A stretch of DNA of 54,225 bases from Oceanobacillus polygoni (GTDB lineage: Bacteria; Bacillota; Bacilli; Bacillales; Amphibacillaceae), in assembly GCF_008304605.1 (NCBI RefSeq), contig NZ_PIJY01000023.1, forward strand, positions 76,806-131,030. Direction: 5' to 3'. Under the pieces are notes generated by a model. The model saw only the letters and a program-made list of their open reading frames with translations. It was not told where the DNA came from and did no database searches. Of this stretch, positions 25,830 through 34,755 are shown piece after piece (position 1 is the stretch's first letter; each line of letters begins with the position of its first letter). The position numbers were made by a program, and so were the translations under genes.

Positions 25830-27194
25830 ATGAAGCATCATCCAGTTTTTAACTATTTATATATCTTCTATTCCAGTGTATTTATCATACATATCGTCAA
25901 TGTGTTTATCGAAAGTGATTCTCTTAATTACATGATAGGAATACTTGCTCTACTTATGCTAGCAGTTTCTTTTATCGGTGCATCTAATTTATTTAAAATA
26001 CTTGGGGCTGCATTTATTATAGTAGGAGGTTTGGTCTTTTTAACATCTGACCAATCACTGATAAAGCTACCTAGTTTGCTTACATCGAACATGTCGCTTC
26101 TAACGCTCTTAGCAATGCTGCCATGGATGAACAGTGTTGTTAGGAGTGGTCGATTTGATCGAAGCTTGAACAATCTGCTAAACGTAAATGTTTCTGACTT
26201 GGGTAAGCTTTATCCACGTGGATCGATTACAACACTTACGTTAGCAGCCTTCTTAAATCTATCGGCCGCAACCATTTCGCAAGATGTGTTAAAAGATAAC
26301 TTACGCACATTGAATAAAAAAGTAAGAAATTCATTTATTGGCACAGCAACACTTAGAGGCTATACACTAGCACTATTATGGAGCCCATTAGAGATCTTAT
26401 TAGCTGTTTCCATTTTCACCACTGGTGCTGACTATGTGTCGTTATTACCTTGGCTTCTGTTGATTGCAGGGATTACATTTCTGCTTGATTCATTTTGGGG
26501 TCGTTATCATTATAAGAAGTATTCCTATGACAGTCCTGCAAAAGTAAGTATTAACATGAAAGAGGTAACGAAAAAAATTATTCATTTAATGTTTGCGCTT
26601 GTTGTGTTTTTAACACTTGTGATTACGTTAGGAAATTTATTTAATCTTGATTTCATTTTTACGGTTACGATCCTTATTTTCCCGTTTGCGTTTGTTTGGG
26701 CTCAGTTCATGAAACGAGGGCGTAGTTTTTGGATAATTGGTTGGAAAACGTGGAAGCAGAAGACAAATACGATGCAGAACTTTGTTGTTTTATTCATTTC
26801 CTTGGCCTTCTTCGCAAATAGTATTAGTGGTACAGCATTTTTAGACTTTATTCAGCAGCCGGTTTTGGCTATCATTAATTATCCATTCCTTATTTTTGTT
26901 GTCATTCAGCTTATTTTTATTTTTATGAGTATGTTTGGTGTCCACCCAATTGCAACGATTGGAATATTAAGTGGCGTGATCGCAACTTTACTAGAAACGA
27001 TGAATCCGACCAGCCTTGCAATTGTTTTAACAACGAGTGCAGTTTCTACATTAACGGTTGGTTCTTATGGACTAGTTGTTCAACTAACATCCATGAACAT
27101 TGGACAAAACCCATACCGAATCACATTAAATAATATACCTTATGCGCTCATGTTTGGCGGGATAGGGTCAATCGTTGCATACTTACTTTTATAA
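25830..27194 (+). CDS. Polytopic membrane protein of unknown function, possibly a transporter
   Basis: 454 aa with about 11 hydrophobic segments, a cytosolic-looking KKVRNSF loop near residue 165, and a repeated architecture (two halves of about 200 residues) resembling ion-transporter-superfamily carriers such as DctM or CitM types. I do not recognise the family with confidence. Segments LSAATISQDVLKDNLRTL and MFGVHPIATIGILSGVI look conserved. It is monocistronic and its promoter has the same -35/cre/-10/operator layout as uxaC and GH3, so it very probably moves a substrate or product of the sugar-acid pathway. ATG at 25830 follows GGGAGGAC. Confidence 0.75.
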   Translation: MKHHPVFNYLYIFYSSVFIIHIVNVFIESDSLNYMIGILALLMLAVSFIGASNLFKILGAAFIIVGGLVFLTSDQSLIKLPSLLTSNMSLLTLLAMLPWMNSVVRSGRFDRSLNNLLNVNVSDLGKLYPRGSITTLTLAAFLNLSAATISQDVLKDNLRTLNKKVRNSFIGTATLRGYTLALLWSPLEILLAVSIFTTGADYVSLLPWLLLIAGITFLLDSFWGRYHYKKYSYDSPAKVSINMKEVTKKIIHLMFALVVFLTLVITLGNLFNLDFIFTVTILIFPFAFVWAQFMKRGRSFWIIGWKTWKQKTNTMQNFVVLFISLAFFANSISGTAFLDFIQQPVLAIINYPFLIFVVIQLIFIFMSMFGVHPIATIGILSGVIATLLETMNPTSLAIVLTTSAVSTLTVGSYGLVVQLTSMNIGQNPYRITLNNIPYALMFGGIGSIVAYLLL

Positions 27195-27217
27195 TGTACA
27201 TGATGCACGGCTTTGTC

Positions 27218-27313
27218 GAAGGCATTCGTTTGAGGCATCTTGCCCTTCAAAGTATAGGGGGTTCTAGGAGAGCAAAGAACGCTTTCGTGAGAATCCCTTT
27301 AACGAATGCCTTC
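27218..27313. other. Large branched hairpin element in the intergenic gap
   Basis: GAAGGCATTCGTT (27218-27230) pairs fully with AACGAATGCCTTC (27301-27313). Inside sit GGCA-TCT-TGCC (27234-27244) and an 8-bp stem (27258-27265 with 27290-27297). The result is a junction of about 96 nt. It is not a simple terminator. The remaining gap to 27498 shows no gene. Confidence 0.7.
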
Positions 27314-27498
27314 AGCTTCAACTAGATAAATATAAAAACACCGGTCCTTATTATGGAAGAATTATTGGGCGGTTGCATGTGCAATGATAGGACAAGGTAT
27401 TATAAGTACGTGTTTAATAGCTATAATGGAGTGAATCCATATATCCAAGAAACACTACTTAACAATAAATTTTATAATTATTTAATTAATAAAAATAC

Positions 27499-27559
27499 TT
27501 GAAAATAAAAACGCTTTCAATTATAATGAAGTCAGTATTTAGTTTGTTTGACTAACAAA
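27499..27559 (+). promoter_or_regulatory. Second TRAP operon promoter, cre and ROK operator
   Basis: TTGAAA (27499-27504), 17-nt spacer, perfect TATAAT (27522-27527). The cre TAAAAACGCTTTCA (27506-27519) lies in the spacer. Operator TTTGTTT-GAC-TAACAAA (27543-27559), one arm mismatch. Confidence 0.82.
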
Positions 27560-27582
27560 TAATATTTTGGGGGGCAATTTAT

Positions 27583-28587
27583 TTGAAAAAGAAAGCGGTA
27601 ACATTAGTTTCGGTGATGATTTTTGTAGCTATTGTGTTAGCGGCATGTGGTGGGTCATCTGGAGCAGGTAATTCTGATGGAAGTACGGAAACGACAACAC
27701 TACGTTTAGCGGAAAATCATCCAGATGATTATCCAACTGCAATTGGGGATAAAGAGTTTGCTAGACTCGTTGAAGAAAAGACAGATGGACGTTATGTAAT
27801 TGAAGTGTACGCAGGTGGCCAATTAGGGGAAGAGTCAGAAGTACTAGAACAAGCACAATTAGGTACAATCGATTTAGCAAGGGTTAACTCCATTCCACTA
27901 GCACAATTCTCACAAGATATTGGTGTTTTATCGATGCCGTATTTATTTGAAGATGAGGATAAAAAATGGGAAAAACTGAATGGTGAAGTTGGACAAGATC
28001 TTTTAGCGACATTAGATGGTTCGAATTTGGTTGGGCTTGCTTTCTATGACTCTGGAGAAAGAAGTTTTTATAATACGAAACGCCCGGTAGAAAATCCAGA
28101 GGATATGGCAGGATTGAAAATTCGTGTACAAAACTCTGAATTGGCAATTGATATCGTAGAAGCGTTAGGTGCCTCTGCAACGCCGATGGAGTATGGAGAA
28201 GTTTACTCAGCATTGCAGACAGGGGTAATTGACGGGGCAGAAAATAACTTCCCAAGCTACTACACTTCTAATCATTATAATGTATCCCAATACTTTACAG
28301 TTAATGGTTATCAAGGAAATCCAGAAGTACTATTAGCATCAGAAAGTTTATGGAATGACTTAAGTGATGAGGATAAAGAAGCCTTTCGAGAAGCTGCTTT
28401 GGAATCGGTTGAAGTACAGCGTGAAGCATGGGCAGAATTAACCGAGGAATCTAGAGAAGCTGTCTTAGAGGCAGGAAGTGAATTAGTTGAGGTAGATGAC
28501 ATTTCAGAATGGAGAGACGCGGTTCAACCGGTATATGATAAATATGGTGATCAATTCGGTGATTGGATTGATCGATTAGCAGAATAA
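27583..28587 (+). CDS. TRAP transporter solute-binding lipoprotein (DctP family)
   Basis: 334 aa beginning at TTG with GGGGGG in front. The lipobox is LAACGG (cysteine near residue 22), so it is a membrane-anchored lipoprotein. DctP features: LRLAENHPDDYPT, YAGGQLGEESEVLEQ, the carboxylate-binding arginine in LKIRVQNSEL and VIDGAENNFPSY. It is only distantly similar to the first TRAP binding protein (17605), so the two systems probably differ in ligand. Regulation by the ROK operator suggests a hexuronate or aldonate ligand. Confidence 0.94.
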   Translation: MKKKAVTLVSVMIFVAIVLAACGGSSGAGNSDGSTETTTLRLAENHPDDYPTAIGDKEFARLVEEKTDGRYVIEVYAGGQLGEESEVLEQAQLGTIDLARVNSIPLAQFSQDIGVLSMPYLFEDEDKKWEKLNGEVGQDLLATLDGSNLVGLAFYDSGERSFYNTKRPVENPEDMAGLKIRVQNSELAIDIVEALGASATPMEYGEVYSALQTGVIDGAENNFPSYYTSNHYNVSQYFTVNGYQGNPEVLLASESLWNDLSDEDKEAFREAALESVEVQREAWAELTEESREAVLEAGSELVEVDDISEWRDAVQPVYDKYGDQFGDWIDRLAE

Positions 28588-28654
28588 ATTGTAAATTTAT
28601 GGGGGAAGGGAGGGGAATCCTCATTCCCCCTATTTTCATAAGAGGAGGATTATG

Positions 28655-29152
28655 ATGAAGACCTTAAGACTTATTAAGCTTATCCTTGATCGGTTGCTAT
28701 TAGTAGTCTCATTAACACTACTTGCAGTCATGATTGTCATTATTATCTATCAAGTGTTTTCACGTCAAATACTTAATTCTACACCTTCTTGGTCAGAAGA
28801 ATTATCACGAATCTTATTTGTTTGGGTAAGCTTTTTGGGGATTGCATATGGGTTTAAAGAAAAGTTGCATATTGCGTTAGGTCTTATTGTAAATATGATG
28901 CCTAAAAAAGTACAGGATATCTTTGATTACTTTGCAAAAGGGCTTGTTATATTTTTAGGTGTTATTATGATTTATTATGGATGGAATTTCACTACATTAA
29001 TGGCGAATAATGTTATGCCTGGAACGGGACTACCTAGTAGTATGTTGTATGTAGTTATGCCTATATCTGGTTTTTATGTAACTTTGTATGGAACAGCGCT
29101 ATTATTCAAGAAAGGTATGCATCAAGAGTTTGACGATGCAAATGAGGAGTGA
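28655..29152 (+). CDS. TRAP transporter small permease (DctQ)
   Basis: 165 aa, four membrane segments, with SWSEELSRILFVWVSFLG as the DctQ hallmark. The second of two adjacent ATGs (28655) fits the AGAGGAGGA ribosome site better than 28652. It belongs to the operon between the binding lipoprotein and DctM. Confidence 0.92.
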   Translation: MKTLRLIKLILDRLLLVVSLTLLAVMIVIIIYQVFSRQILNSTPSWSEELSRILFVWVSFLGIAYGFKEKLHIALGLIVNMMPKKVQDIFDYFAKGLVIFLGVIMIYYGWNFTTLMANNVMPGTGLPSSMLYVVMPISGFYVTLYGTALLFKKGMHQEFDDANEE

Positions 29153-29156
29153 GCAT

Positions 29157-30437
29157 ATGGAGATACTTATATTATTTGGTAGTTTTTTCTTGTTACTTAT
29201 TTTTAGAGTTCCAATCGCACTCACGCTAATCATTTCATCTTTACTTACAGGGATATATATGGGAATTGATCCAGCCTCCCTTGTACAGCGAATGGTTCGT
29301 GGCTTGGATTCATTCTCACTACTGGCAATACCTTTCTTCATTTTAGCCGGAGAAATTATGAATGAGGGTGGAATTTCTAGAAGGTTAATTAATCTTGCGA
29401 ATGTTATTATCGGCAAAGTTAGAGGCGGACTGGCTATGGTAAACGTATTCTCGAGTACTCTCTTTGGTGGGATTTCTGGTTCAGCACTTGCGGATACTTC
29501 CTCATTAGGATCTGTTTTAATTCCAATGATGAAGAAGCAGAAATATGATACAGACTATTCGGTTGCAGTAACGATTTCAAGTTCGACACAAGGGGTTTTG
29601 ATTCCTCCAAGTCACAATATGATTATTTATGCAACAGCAGCTGGTGGAGTATCTGTCGGAGCACTCTTTATTGGCGGACTTGGTCCAGGATTGCTTCTTG
29701 CATTAGCGATTATGATTTTAACTTATGCGCTTGCTGTAAAACGTAATTATCCAAAAGGTGAAGCAGTTAAAAAAGAAGACATACCGAAAATTGTAAGAGA
29801 TGGTTTATTAGGTCTATTTACGGTCGTAATTATCATGGGTGGTATTTTGAGTGGCTTCTTCACAGCTACCGAATCAGCAGCCATTGCAGCACTGTATGCA
29901 TTTATTATTACATTCTTTGTTTATAGAGAAATCCCTGTAACAAGAATGGGGGTTATTTTAGAAAGAACATTTAGAACATTAGCGATGGTACTATTTTTAA
30001 TTGGTGCTTCTGCTGCGTTCGGCTGGCTACTAGCAATGTTGAAAGTACCTGCATTAGTTTCGGATGCGTTATTGACCTTTTCACCGAATGATGCAATAAC
30101 GATATTGATTATTTTAATTATCCTGCTGTTATTGGGAATGGTTATGGATATGGCACCGCTTATATTAATTGTAACACCAATTCTTCTACCTGTTGCGACA
30201 AGCGCAGGAATGGATCCTGTTCACTTTGGGATCGTATTAATGCTAGCATTAGGTATTGGTCTCGTTACACCACCGGTTGGTTCGATCCTTTTCGTTGGGT
30301 CTGCTATTGGAAGGATATCGATAGAAAGATCAGCAAAAGCAATGCTGCCTTTCTATGCTGTCATGATTGTCGTACTTTTATTAGTAGCCTATATACCAGA
30401 GCTTTCGTTATTCTTACCAAATTTATTTGGGCAATAA
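29157..30437 (+). CDS. TRAP transporter large permease (DctM)
   Basis: 426 aa, about 12 membrane segments. DctM landmarks: LLAIPFFILAGEIMNEGG, FSSTLFGGISGSALADTSSLG (about 90-110), GVLIPPSHNMIIYA, and GLVTPPVGSILFVG. It starts at ATG 29157 behind GAGGAGTGAG, 4 bp after dctQ ends; a longer reading from 29088 would overlap dctQ and is unlikely. It completes the second TRAP system; a strong terminator follows. Confidence 0.95.
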   Translation: MEILILFGSFFLLLIFRVPIALTLIISSLLTGIYMGIDPASLVQRMVRGLDSFSLLAIPFFILAGEIMNEGGISRRLINLANVIIGKVRGGLAMVNVFSSTLFGGISGSALADTSSLGSVLIPMMKKQKYDTDYSVAVTISSSTQGVLIPPSHNMIIYATAAGGVSVGALFIGGLGPGLLLALAIMILTYALAVKRNYPKGEAVKKEDIPKIVRDGLLGLFTVVIIMGGILSGFFTATESAAIAALYAFIITFFVYREIPVTRMGVILERTFRTLAMVLFLIGASAAFGWLLAMLKVPALVSDALLTFSPNDAITILIILIILLLLGMVMDMAPLILIVTPILLPVATSAGMDPVHFGIVLMLALGIGLVTPPVGSILFVGSAIGRISIERSAKAMLPFYAVMIVVLLLVAYIPELSLFLPNLFGQ

Positions 30438-30449
30438 GAAGTCTATGTC

Positions 30450-30496
30450 AACACCCCAAATCATCATTAAAAGTGATGGTTTGGGGTGTTTTTTTG
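30450..30496 (+). terminator. Terminator after the second TRAP operon
   Basis: A 17-bp stem starting AACACCCCAAA and closing TTTGGGGTGTT with one wobble, followed by seven T. Confidence 0.95.
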
Positions 30497-30718
30497 TTTG
30501 TAGTCCCTTTTAATGAATTCTACTTTAAGAAGTTACGGAGAAAAAGTTCGTTGGGTTTCTTGGCAAATTATCGAGCTTTCATGTTAATCTATTATCTAGA
30601 AAAATCTTTTAAAAAGCACTCTCAGTCAATTTTTATGAAATAACTGACAGTTTAGGCTAATGTAATTCCTGCATACTTGATATAAAATAAAATTAGGCCT
30701 TTGAAAGGAGTGGGCTGT

Positions 30719-31579
30719 TTGAATCAATCAATGATAGCGTTTTATCGAATGCGAGGTACGAATGAACCATTTGACTACCACGCCCACGAAGAATATGAAA
30801 TCTACTTCTTTCACTCTGGTACATGCCGTTATTTGATTCATAACCAAATATATGACTTGGAACCGGGGGATATTCTAATCATGGATGGGATGACATTGCA
30901 TAAGCCGAATGTCCATCCAAATAGTGAGTATATTCGTAGTGCTGTTCATTTTTCACCAAAATGGGTGAAGTCTGTACTTGAGGAATTAGGAGCGATGTAT
31001 TTATTAGAAGCATTTCAACGGCTTCACCATTGCTTAATTCGAACGAAGGAAAATGAAGAATCAAAGGCAATAGAGAAGCTTATTCAACAGCTCTCAGAAT
31101 TGAGCCAGGTAACGAATCGCCATGAGCTTCATCAGGAAACGGAGCTGAAAGTACTCTTACTCCAAGTGCTAATCAGTGTATATAATCTAGGCCAAAAGGA
31201 TTCCAAGAAGCTAATCGACAAAAAGTCGGAAAAAGCGGAGCATGTTGAAAATGTATTGAAATATATTCAAGCGCATTATATGGAAAAATTGACGGTTGGA
31301 TCGATTGCTGAGGCATTGAATTTAAGTAAGTCCTATGTTTCTCATTTATTCAGAGAAATGACAGGGTTTACAGTAATGGAGTATGTGATGGCATCCCGAT
31401 TGACGCAGGTGAAGTATTTACTAGAAATGGAACCAAAAAAGAGTATAAAAGACATTGCGATTGAAAGTGGTTTTGAAAGCGCTTCGCACTTCAGTCGTTA
31501 TTTTCGTGAACATGTAGGCATGACAGCGGGCGAATTTCGTCGCAAACGTCTAAAAATATATAGTGAGGAGAATGGATAA
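30719..31579 (+). CDS. AraC-family transcriptional regulator
   Basis: 286 aa: N-terminal cupin sensor with FDYHAHEEYEIYFFHSG (about 12-30) and a C-terminal AraC domain with LTVGSIAEALNLSKSYVSHLF and IAIESGFESASHFSRYFREHVGMTAGEFR near the end. TTG at 30719 fits AAAGGAGTG; the upstream TTG at 30701 does not. The stop TAA shares one base with the ATG of the next gene, so it is translationally coupled to the MocA-rich operon that it presumably controls. Confidence 0.9.
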   Translation: MNQSMIAFYRMRGTNEPFDYHAHEEYEIYFFHSGTCRYLIHNQIYDLEPGDILIMDGMTLHKPNVHPNSEYIRSAVHFSPKWVKSVLEELGAMYLLEAFQRLHHCLIRTKENEESKAIEKLIQQLSELSQVTNRHELHQETELKVLLLQVLISVYNLGQKDSKKLIDKKSEKAEHVENVLKYIQAHYMEKLTVGSIAEALNLSKSYVSHLFREMTGFTVMEYVMASRLTQVKYLLEMEPKKSIKDIAIESGFESASHFSRYFREHVGMTAGEFRRKRLKIYSEENG

Positions 31580-32739
31580 TGGAAAAAGTAAGATTAGGCA
31601 TTATTGGTTTAGGTGCACAAGGTGGAGCTTATGCGGGGTTTATTGCTGAGGGAAGAGTACCAAATATGGCAATTGGTGCAATTTGTGACATCGATCCAGA
31701 GAAAAAAGCATTGGCACAAGAGAAGTATCCAGATGTTCCTTTTTACGATAATTACATTGATATGTTAGAAAGCGGAGATGTAGATGCAGTTGTTACGTGT
31801 GTTCCGCATTACCTTCATCCAGAAATGGGAATTGAATCACTTAAAAGAGACGTTCATGCATTAGTAGAAAAGCCAGCTGGCGTTTATACAAAGCAAGTTA
31901 AGGAATTAAATGAATTTGCTGCAACAAAGCCAGAGCTTACGTTTGGGATTATGTTTAATCAACGAACAAATAAATTGTATCAAAAGGTTAAAGAAGTTAT
32001 TGATAATGGTGAAATCGGAAATATCCGTCGTACGAATTGGATTATTACGACTTGGTGGCGTCCACAAGGATATTATGACCAAAGTGCTTGGAGAGCAACT
32101 TGGGAAGGTGAAGGTGGAGGTGTTCTTGTAAACCAAGCGCCACATCAATTGGACTTGCTGCAATGGATTGCAGGTATGCCGAAGAAAGTTTACTCCAATG
32201 TAAAATATGGTTATCAAAGAGATATTGCTGTAGAAGATGAGGTAACAGCATTGCTTGACTATGGAAATGGTGCTACAGGTACGTTTATTACATGTACACA
32301 TGACATTATGGGAACGGACCGTTTTGAAATCCATGGTGATAAAGGAAAAATTGTTGTTGATGATAGTGAAACCGTTACAATTAAACGCTTGAAAACACCT
32401 GAATCCGAAATGAGTGCGACGATGGACATGCAAGACGTTATGAGAATTTTCATGGGTGCTGGCCCTGGTGAAATTTATGATGAAGAAGTACTCAAGTTTG
32501 AAAGTGTCTGGGGTGAACAACATACTTCGGTAATGGAAAACTTCGCAGCGAACATCCTTGAAGGAACACCATTACTTGCTCCTGGTAGCGATGGAATCAA
32601 TGGTGTTGCACTAGCAAATGCGATTCACTTATCTAGCTGGTTAGGGAAAGAAGTAGAGTTACCAGTTGACGAAGACGAATACTTTGCTGCGTTAACGAAG
32701 AAAATCGAAGAAGAAAAGAAGAGCCCTATCCAAAAATAA
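31579..32739 (+). CDS. Gfo/Idh/MocA family oxidoreductase
   Basis: 386 aa. The Rossmann loop is GIIGLGAQGGAYAGF (7-21), the catalytic lysine is in VEKPAG (about 95-100), and the substrate-domain aspartate/histidine pair appears in GGVLVNQAPHQLDLLQW. These enzymes reduce or oxidise a sugar hydroxyl with NAD(H), often via 3-keto-sugars. Coupled to the AraC gene by a TAATG overlap. A near-perfect hairpin separates it from the next gene. Confidence 0.9.
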   Translation: MEKVRLGIIGLGAQGGAYAGFIAEGRVPNMAIGAICDIDPEKKALAQEKYPDVPFYDNYIDMLESGDVDAVVTCVPHYLHPEMGIESLKRDVHALVEKPAGVYTKQVKELNEFAATKPELTFGIMFNQRTNKLYQKVKEVIDNGEIGNIRRTNWIITTWWRPQGYYDQSAWRATWEGEGGGVLVNQAPHQLDLLQWIAGMPKKVYSNVKYGYQRDIAVEDEVTALLDYGNGATGTFITCTHDIMGTDRFEIHGDKGKIVVDDSETVTIKRLKTPESEMSATMDMQDVMRIFMGAGPGEIYDEEVLKFESVWGEQHTSVMENFAANILEGTPLLAPGSDGINGVALANAIHLSSWLGKEVELPVDEDEYFAALTKKIEEEKKSPIQK

Positions 32740-32761
32740 GGAGATAGGATCGCTTATAGAT

Positions 32762-32796
32762 AGAAAAACAAGGGCTTTGATAGCCCTGTTTTTCTA
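32762..32796 (+). terminator. Hairpin inside the MocA operon
   Basis: AGAAAAACA...GGGCT pairs with AGCCC...TGTTTTTCT with one bulged base. The T-rich 3' side makes it a partial terminator or attenuator between the first and second MocA genes. Confidence 0.7.
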
Positions 32797-32825
32797 ATAA
32801 GCTTTAGTGAAGGGAGTACCAAATA

Positions 32826-33836
32826 ATGCTGAAGGTAGCAGTAATTGGTTTAGGTGATATTTCCAAAATCCATATACCAGCTATAAAGGAGAATTCAAAC
32901 GTAGCCTTAGTTGCAGTATGTGATACAAATACAAACTTAAAGGAATCGTTCCCAGATGTTCATTTTTATCATGACTATCATGAAATGCTAGAAAAAGAGG
33001 AATTAGACTGTGTCCATATTTGTTTACCACATCACCTGCACTACCCAGCTACAAAAGCATGTGTTGAAAAAGGTGTCCACGTTCTTTTAGAAAAGCCTCT
33101 TGCAAGAAATGCAGAAGAAGGTATGTTTATAGCTGAATTAGAAGAACAACATAAAGAGGTTAAAATTTGCGTTGCTTTCCAAAATCGTTTGAATGAGTCA
33201 TTTGAAATGCTTCAAGAACTAATTCAGAGTGAAGAATACGGCAAAGTAACAGGAATAAAAGGGTTAGTAACGTGGTTCAGGCCAAAGGAATATTACGATG
33301 TGAAGCCATGGCGAGGAACGTTTAAGCTAGCTGGCGGTGGCGTCATGATTAATCAAGCTATCCATACGTTAGATCAAATGCAATTAGTTGGTGGGCCAAT
33401 CAAAACGATACGAGGTTCGATCGATAACTTGGTTGACTATGGCTATGATGTCGAAGATACTGCCACGGCAAATATTCAATTTGCAAATGGGGCAACAGGT
33501 TTGTTCTTTGCAACCGTAACAAATGCAACAAACTCATCTGTTGAGTTTCAAGTGATCCTGGAAAAAGGAAAATTAACAATCAAAGATAGCATTCTTACAA
33601 AAACGAATGAAGATGGGATAAAAGAAAGAGTAGTAGAGGATAGCAAACTACCTGGCTCAAAATTTTATTATGGTGCAAGCCATTCCAAATTAATTCATCA
33701 TTTTTATAACTGTATTGAGAATGATACAGACGATTACATTCATGTGAAAGATGCACAGAAGTCCATGGAAATGATTAGTGCAATTCGTAGATCATCCGAA
33801 ATTAAGAAAACGATAAAAATGGAGGTATACCAATGA
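32826..33836 (+). CDS. Gfo/Idh/MocA family oxidoreductase
   Basis: 336 aa: nucleotide loop GLGDISKIHIPA, catalytic LEKPLARN, and GGGVMINQAIHTLDQM in the substrate domain. It overlaps the following TIM-barrel gene by 4 bp (ATGA). Together with the other two MocA proteins of this operon it suggests successive redox steps on one sugar, such as formation of a 3-keto-glycoside and its later reduction. Confidence 0.9.
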   Translation: MLKVAVIGLGDISKIHIPAIKENSNVALVAVCDTNTNLKESFPDVHFYHDYHEMLEKEELDCVHICLPHHLHYPATKACVEKGVHVLLEKPLARNAEEGMFIAELEEQHKEVKICVAFQNRLNESFEMLQELIQSEEYGKVTGIKGLVTWFRPKEYYDVKPWRGTFKLAGGGVMINQAIHTLDQMQLVGGPIKTIRGSIDNLVDYGYDVEDTATANIQFANGATGLFFATVTNATNSSVEFQVILEKGKLTIKDSILTKTNEDGIKERVVEDSKLPGSKFYYGASHSKLIHHFYNCIENDTDDYIHVKDAQKSMEMISAIRRSSEIKKTIKMEVYQ

Positions 33837-34693
33837 CAAAAGGTAAAATGGGCGTACAAATGATGATGCTCAAAGGCAAAGTTGAAGAACTCGGTGCTTA
33901 TGAAGTGATGAAACGACTACATGAACTTGGCTTTAGCGCTGTAGAGGTTTCGCAAATTCCGATGACAGAAGAAAATGTGCAGGCGTTAAAACGAGCAAGT
34001 GAAGATTTTAATATCGAAATTGCTGCGCTTTCTGCTGGATTAGAGCCGATGCTACCAGGTGCTCCAGGAGAAACGTTAAGCAATGATTTTGAAAAAATCG
34101 TGGATGATTGTAAGACGCTTAACTGTAACTATGTTCGTATTGGAATGCTCCCATTGAATGTGATGGGTGATAAGGATCAAATACTTGCATTTATCGAACG
34201 TGCCGAAGCAATGGCTGAACGACTAGCAGACCATGGAATCGAATTATATTATCATACACACCATATTGAATTCCAGAAGTATGATGGCGAGTATTTGTTA
34301 GATATTATCAAAAATAACACATCAAGGCTTGGCTTTGAATTGGATGTTCACTGGATTCAACGTGCAGGGGTAAACCCGGTAACATTTATTCAAGAATACA
34401 AAGATCGAATTGCATTATTACATTTAAAAGACTATCGAATTGGGAAGCTAGATGTAAATGAAGATGATTTGAAAGATATGGCTACATTTTTCGAGAAGTT
34501 TACCAATCTAATAGAGTTTGCGGAAGTAGGCGAAGGAAATCTAGATATTCCAGCAGTAATTGCAGCTGGACTTGACAGTGGTGCAAAGTATTTCCTAATT
34601 GAACAAGATGATACGTACGGAAGAGATCCATTTGATTGTCTACAAACATCAGCGGAGAACTTAAGAAAGCTAGGATACGCAGATTGGTTTTAA
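33833..34693 (+). CDS. Sugar phosphate isomerase/epimerase, xylose isomerase-like TIM barrel
   Basis: 286 aa TIM barrel. Metal-ligand candidates: H/H/E in YYHTHHIEFQK, D in ELDVHWIQRAG, H in LLHLKDY and E in FAEVGEGNLD. Members include IolE-like dehydratases, epimerases and 3-keto-glycoside lyases. It is encoded between two MocA oxidoreductases and overlaps the first one; a keto-sugar is the likely substrate. Not closely similar to the TIM barrel at 16593. Confidence 0.87.
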   Translation: MTKGKMGVQMMMLKGKVEELGAYEVMKRLHELGFSAVEVSQIPMTEENVQALKRASEDFNIEIAALSAGLEPMLPGAPGETLSNDFEKIVDDCKTLNCNYVRIGMLPLNVMGDKDQILAFIERAEAMAERLADHGIELYYHTHHIEFQKYDGEYLLDIIKNNTSRLGFELDVHWIQRAGVNPVTFIQEYKDRIALLHLKDYRIGKLDVNEDDLKDMATFFEKFTNLIEFAEVGEGNLDIPAVIAAGLDSGAKYFLIEQDDTYGRDPFDCLQTSAENLRKLGYADWF

Positions 34694-34755
34694 TCGGTAT
34701 AAGCTGATTTCTATTTACGATTATATGCCATCAAAATGAAAGGAGAAGGTGAGAT

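Noticed and set aside
31906..32523. 205-codon minus-strand frame within the first MocA gene
   Set aside because: Antisense shadow; composition rich in Thr, Asn and Phe and no ribosome site.
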